Of a stretch of DNA of 6,212 bases, positions 3,921 to 6,212 are shown piece after piece. A model generated the notes under the pieces. That model ran no database searches and was not told where the DNA came from. It saw only the letters and a list, made by a program, of their open reading frames with translations. The position numbers and the translations under genes are program-made. Within the stretch, counting starts at the first letter, position 1. Every line of letters starts with the position of its first letter. This stretch comes from Gammaproteobacteria bacterium (GTDB taxonomy: Bacteria; Pseudomonadota; Gammaproteobacteria; SZUA-229): NCBI GenBank assembly GCA_026197015.1, contig JAPHRB010000034.1, positions 1 through 6,212 on the forward strand, given 5' to 3'.

Positions 3921-5921
3921 ATGTCGAAACAATTTGAATTAGAAACGGATAAAACACCTGCAGGGGATCAGCCTGCAGCCATTAAAACTTTGCTGTCCGG
4001 GCTGGAAGATGGTTTGTTAAATCAGACACTTTTAGGTGTTACTGGCTCGGGTAAAACATTCACTATTGCGAATGTTATTCAGCAGTCGCAACGCCCGGCG
4101 ATGATTCTTGCGCCAAACAAAACGTTAGCGGCTCAGTTATATGGTGAGATGAAAGAGCTCTTTCCGCATAACTCGGTGGAATACTTTGTTTCTTATTATG
4201 ATTACTACCAGCCCGAGGCCTATGTGGTTGCCAGTGATACCTTCATTGAAAAAGACGCCTCGATTAATGAACATATAGAGCAGATGCGTTTGTCTGCGAC
4301 TAAGGCGCTTTTAGAGAGACAGGACACCATTATTATCGCATCGGTATCATCGATATATGGACTGGGTGACCCGGAATCATATTTATCTATGATGTTACAC
4401 CTGGTCAAGGGTGACATGATTAATCAGCGGGATATCTTACGTCGTCTGGCGGAAATGCAGTACACCCGAAATGATATGGAGCTTGGGCGAGCAAATTATC
4501 GTGTGCGGGGTGAGGTGATTGATGTGCATCCTGCTGAGTCTGAGTATGAAGCGGTGCGTATTGAGTTATTTGACGATGAAGTTGAGCAGCTAAGTTTTTT
4601 TGATCCATTAACGGGTGAAGTGTTACGTAAAGTCTCACGTCTCACGATATATCCCAAGTCGCATTATGTAACACCTAAAACGGTAATTTATGAAGCCATA
4701 GATAAAATTAAAGTAGAGTTGAAAGAACGCCTGGAACAATTGCGAGATAATAATAAGTTAGTAGAAGCACAGCGTTTAGAGCAGCGCACCATGTTTGATC
4801 TGGAAATGATGCGTGAATTAGGTTACTGCAATGGCATAGAAAATTATTCCCGTTATTTATCTGGTCGTAACCCTGGTGAAGCGCCTCCCTGTTTATATGA
4901 TTACCTGCAGGATAATGCATTATTAATTGTAGATGAAAGTCATGTCACCATTCCACAGCTTGGTGCCATGTATAAGGGTGACCGGTCGCGCAAAGAAAAC
5001 CTGGTTAATTTTGGTTTTCGTTTGCCTTCTGCATTAGATAACCGGCCCATGAAATTTGAAGAGTTTGAAGCGATTCGCCCACAAACTATTTATGTTTCAG
5101 CAACACCTGGGCCTTATGAAACAGAACATTCAGACCAGATAGCAGAGCAGGTGGTCAGGCCGACCGGGTTGTTAGACCCGATAGTTGAAATTCGGCCTGT
5201 GGCGACACAGGTTGATGATGTGCTGTCGGAAATAAATATTCGGGTACCGAAAAAAGAAAGGGTATTAATTACCACTTTAACCAAACGTATGTCAGAAGAC
5301 TTAACCGATTATTTGAGCGAACATGGGGTGAAAGTAAGGTACTTACATTCAGATGTAGATACAGTTGAGCGTATGGAAATTATCCGCGATTTACGTTTAG
5401 GTGAGTTTGATGTGTTAGTCGGTATTAATCTGTTACGAGAAGGTTTAGATATTCCTGAGGTTTCTTTAGTCGCCATACTCGATGCAGATAAAGAAGGTTT
5501 TCTGCGTTCCGACAGATCATTAATTCAAACCATGGGGCGCGCTGCAAGAAACTTAAACGGCCGGGCTATTTTATATGCCGATAGAATCACAGGCTCAATG
5601 GAAAGAGCCATAGGTGAAACAGAGCGACGTCGTATAAAACAAAAAGAATATAATGACATTCACGGTATAACCCCGACCGGTATTACAAAATCAATTCAGG
5701 ATGTTATGGGTATGGGATATGAGCAGAGGCATCTGCAACATACATTAAAAGTGGCTGAGCAGCAGGCTCAATATGCGCATATGTCGATGAAAGAAATCAG
5801 CAAAGAAATGGATAAGTTAGAAAAACAAATGTTTAAACATGCACAGGATTTAGAGTTTGAAGAAGCCGCTGCGGTAAGAGACAAAATTAATCAGTTAAAA
5901 GAACTTGCATTGCAGGCATGA
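3921..5921 (+). CDS. uvrB: UvrABC system protein B (excision nuclease helicase subunit)
   Basis: UvrB receives damaged DNA from UvrA, checks the lesion with its beta-hairpin and loads UvrC for incision. From ATG 3921 the protein has 666 residues, close to the E. coli length. It shows Walker A GVTGSGKT (39-46, K45), the damage-sensing hairpin with Y92, Y93, Y95, Y96, Y101 and F108, motif II VDESH (337-341), SATP (393-396) and motif VI QTMGRAARN (536-544). The C-terminal UVR coiled coil that binds UvrC lies at about 629-664. The frame is open 24 codons further upstream to a TTG at 3849, but that stretch is low-complexity and foreign to the family. ATG 3921 gives the standard N-terminus, with only a weak AAAG (3908-3911) as RBS. 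The leader is very T-rich. I see no LexA-type box in the 129-bp divergent intergenic region, so SOS control is not evident. Confidence 0.98.
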   Translation: MSKQFELETDKTPAGDQPAAIKTLLSGLEDGLLNQTLLGVTGSGKTFTIANVIQQSQRPAMILAPNKTLAAQLYGEMKELFPHNSVEYFVSYYDYYQPEAYVVASDTFIEKDASINEHIEQMRLSATKALLERQDTIIIASVSSIYGLGDPESYLSMMLHLVKGDMINQRDILRRLAEMQYTRNDMELGRANYRVRGEVIDVHPAESEYEAVRIELFDDEVEQLSFFDPLTGEVLRKVSRLTIYPKSHYVTPKTVIYEAIDKIKVELKERLEQLRDNNKLVEAQRLEQRTMFDLEMMRELGYCNGIENYSRYLSGRNPGEAPPCLYDYLQDNALLIVDESHVTIPQLGAMYKGDRSRKENLVNFGFRLPSALDNRPMKFEEFEAIRPQTIYVSATPGPYETEHSDQIAEQVVRPTGLLDPIVEIRPVATQVDDVLSEINIRVPKKERVLITTLTKRMSEDLTDYLSEHGVKVRYLHSDVDTVERMEIIRDLRLGEFDVLVGINLLREGLDIPEVSLVAILDADKEGFLRSDRSLIQTMGRAARNLNGRAILYADRITGSMERAIGETERRRIKQKEYNDIHGITPTGITKSIQDVMGMGYEQRHLQHTLKVAEQQAQYAHMSMKEISKEMDKLEKQMFKHAQDLEFEEAAAVRDKINQLKELALQA

Positions 5922-6023
5922 TACGAATAGCTCACTCATTCATCAACCTGGTTAATGGGAAATAAAGGTCAAAACGGATTATCAGGTTCTGGGATAACTT
6001 TGAAATATCAACCTCTAAAACAA

Positions 6024-6055
6024 CTCGTTCCCACGCGGGAGCGTGGGAATGCATA
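6024..6055. repeat. REP-like palindrome downstream of uvrB
   Basis: TTCCCACGC (6028-6036) and GCGTGGGAA (6041-6049) form a perfect 9-bp stem around GGGA. Two more pairs (6026-6027 with 6050-6051, one G-U) extend it. There is no T-run, so it is not a standard terminator. Its GC content stands out from the AT-rich flanks. From memory, closely similar 'CTCGTTCCCACGC...GCGTGGGAATGCATA' units are scattered through many proteobacterial genomes, like REP elements. It may stabilise the uvrB 3' end. Confidence 0.65.
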
Positions 6056-6111
6056 ACTAACCAGGTAACACATACCCAACAACATTCTTCTCTCCTGTCA
6101 CCAGTAGCTCA

Positions 6112-6212
6112 CACCACAAAAAATTGATTCCTTTGATTAAGAACAAGCAATACGTTGTTTACTGCGACACGGGACGAAATAACTCAGCAGCTTCTCGTTT
6201 ATTACATGAGCG
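6112..6212 (+). pseudogene. Rhodanese-domain fragment, lacking its N-terminal part, runs off the window
   Basis: In the frame ending at 6212, residues read NKQYVVYCDTGRNNSAASRL and then LHER. This matches the active-site region of single-domain rhodaneses (sulfurtransferases), whose loop reads like YCDTGRRSSAAA, with the catalytic cysteine encoded at 6163-6165. Upstream, the frame is closed by a stop at 6058-6060 and contains no ATG or GTG. The only possible start, TTG 6124, has no RBS. The roughly 60-70 residues that normally precede this loop are not recognisable in any frame back to uvrB. The fragment therefore looks like the remnant of a decayed or truncated gene, with the REP-like palindrome just upstream as a possible breakpoint. 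The sequence beyond the window is needed to see the rest. Confidence 0.55.

Noticed and set aside
4220..4920. Three minus-strand frames of 65-72 codons inside uvrB
   Set aside because: They are antisense shadows of conserved UvrB coding sequence with no recognisable product.
6026..6051. Palindrome as the uvrB terminator
   Set aside because: The stem is strong but no T-run follows on either strand, so intrinsic termination is not supported.

Overview
The window looks like chromosomal DNA from an AT-rich gammaproteobacterium. The evidence is UvrB with E. coli-like residue numbering, a divergent class I aminotransferase/uvrB pair of the kind also known from Pseudomonas, an Arg(TCT)-His(GTG) tRNA cluster, and an exported protein ending in the VPxPA form of the PEP-CTERM sorting signal. 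That signal implies an exosortase-type surface-export system elsewhere in the genome. No genus can be named from the sequence alone.

Layout. Positions 1-367 are the tail of a tRNA operon: the 3' part of tRNA-Arg(TCT); a decayed second tRNA-Arg whose T-loop is split by an 87-nt, almost wholly hairpin-forming insert; an intact tRNA-His(GTG); and a strong intrinsic terminator. Positions 368-591 are an AT-rich regulatory stretch with a good sigma-54-type promoter and an 8+8 bp dyad upstream of it. A DUF1566/Lcl-like secreted protein with a VPxPA C-terminal anchor follows (592-1278) with its own terminator. About 1 kb without a convincing gene comes next (1318-2366), holding a second clean terminator, several hairpins and a copy of a tRNA T-arm fragment. 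tRNA-Asn(GTT), with a stable-RNA promoter and terminator, lies on the minus strand, directly downstream of a minus-strand aspartate aminotransferase-type gene with a TTG start. The divergent uvrB (666 aa from ATG 3921) is complete. Beyond it are a short perfect palindrome resembling a dispersed repeat unit and a headless rhodanese-domain fragment that runs off the window.

How the parts work together. The tRNA genes and the aminotransferase serve translation and amino-acid metabolism, and UvrB is the damage-verifying helicase of nucleotide excision repair. The VPxPA protein is probably an accessory surface protein under RpoN control, as reported for other PEP-CTERM genes. The features most worth a second look are the split, hairpin-filled tRNA-Arg relic in the tRNA operon and the sigma-54 signal ahead of the sorting-signal protein. 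I saw no defence, CRISPR or complete mobile-element system.
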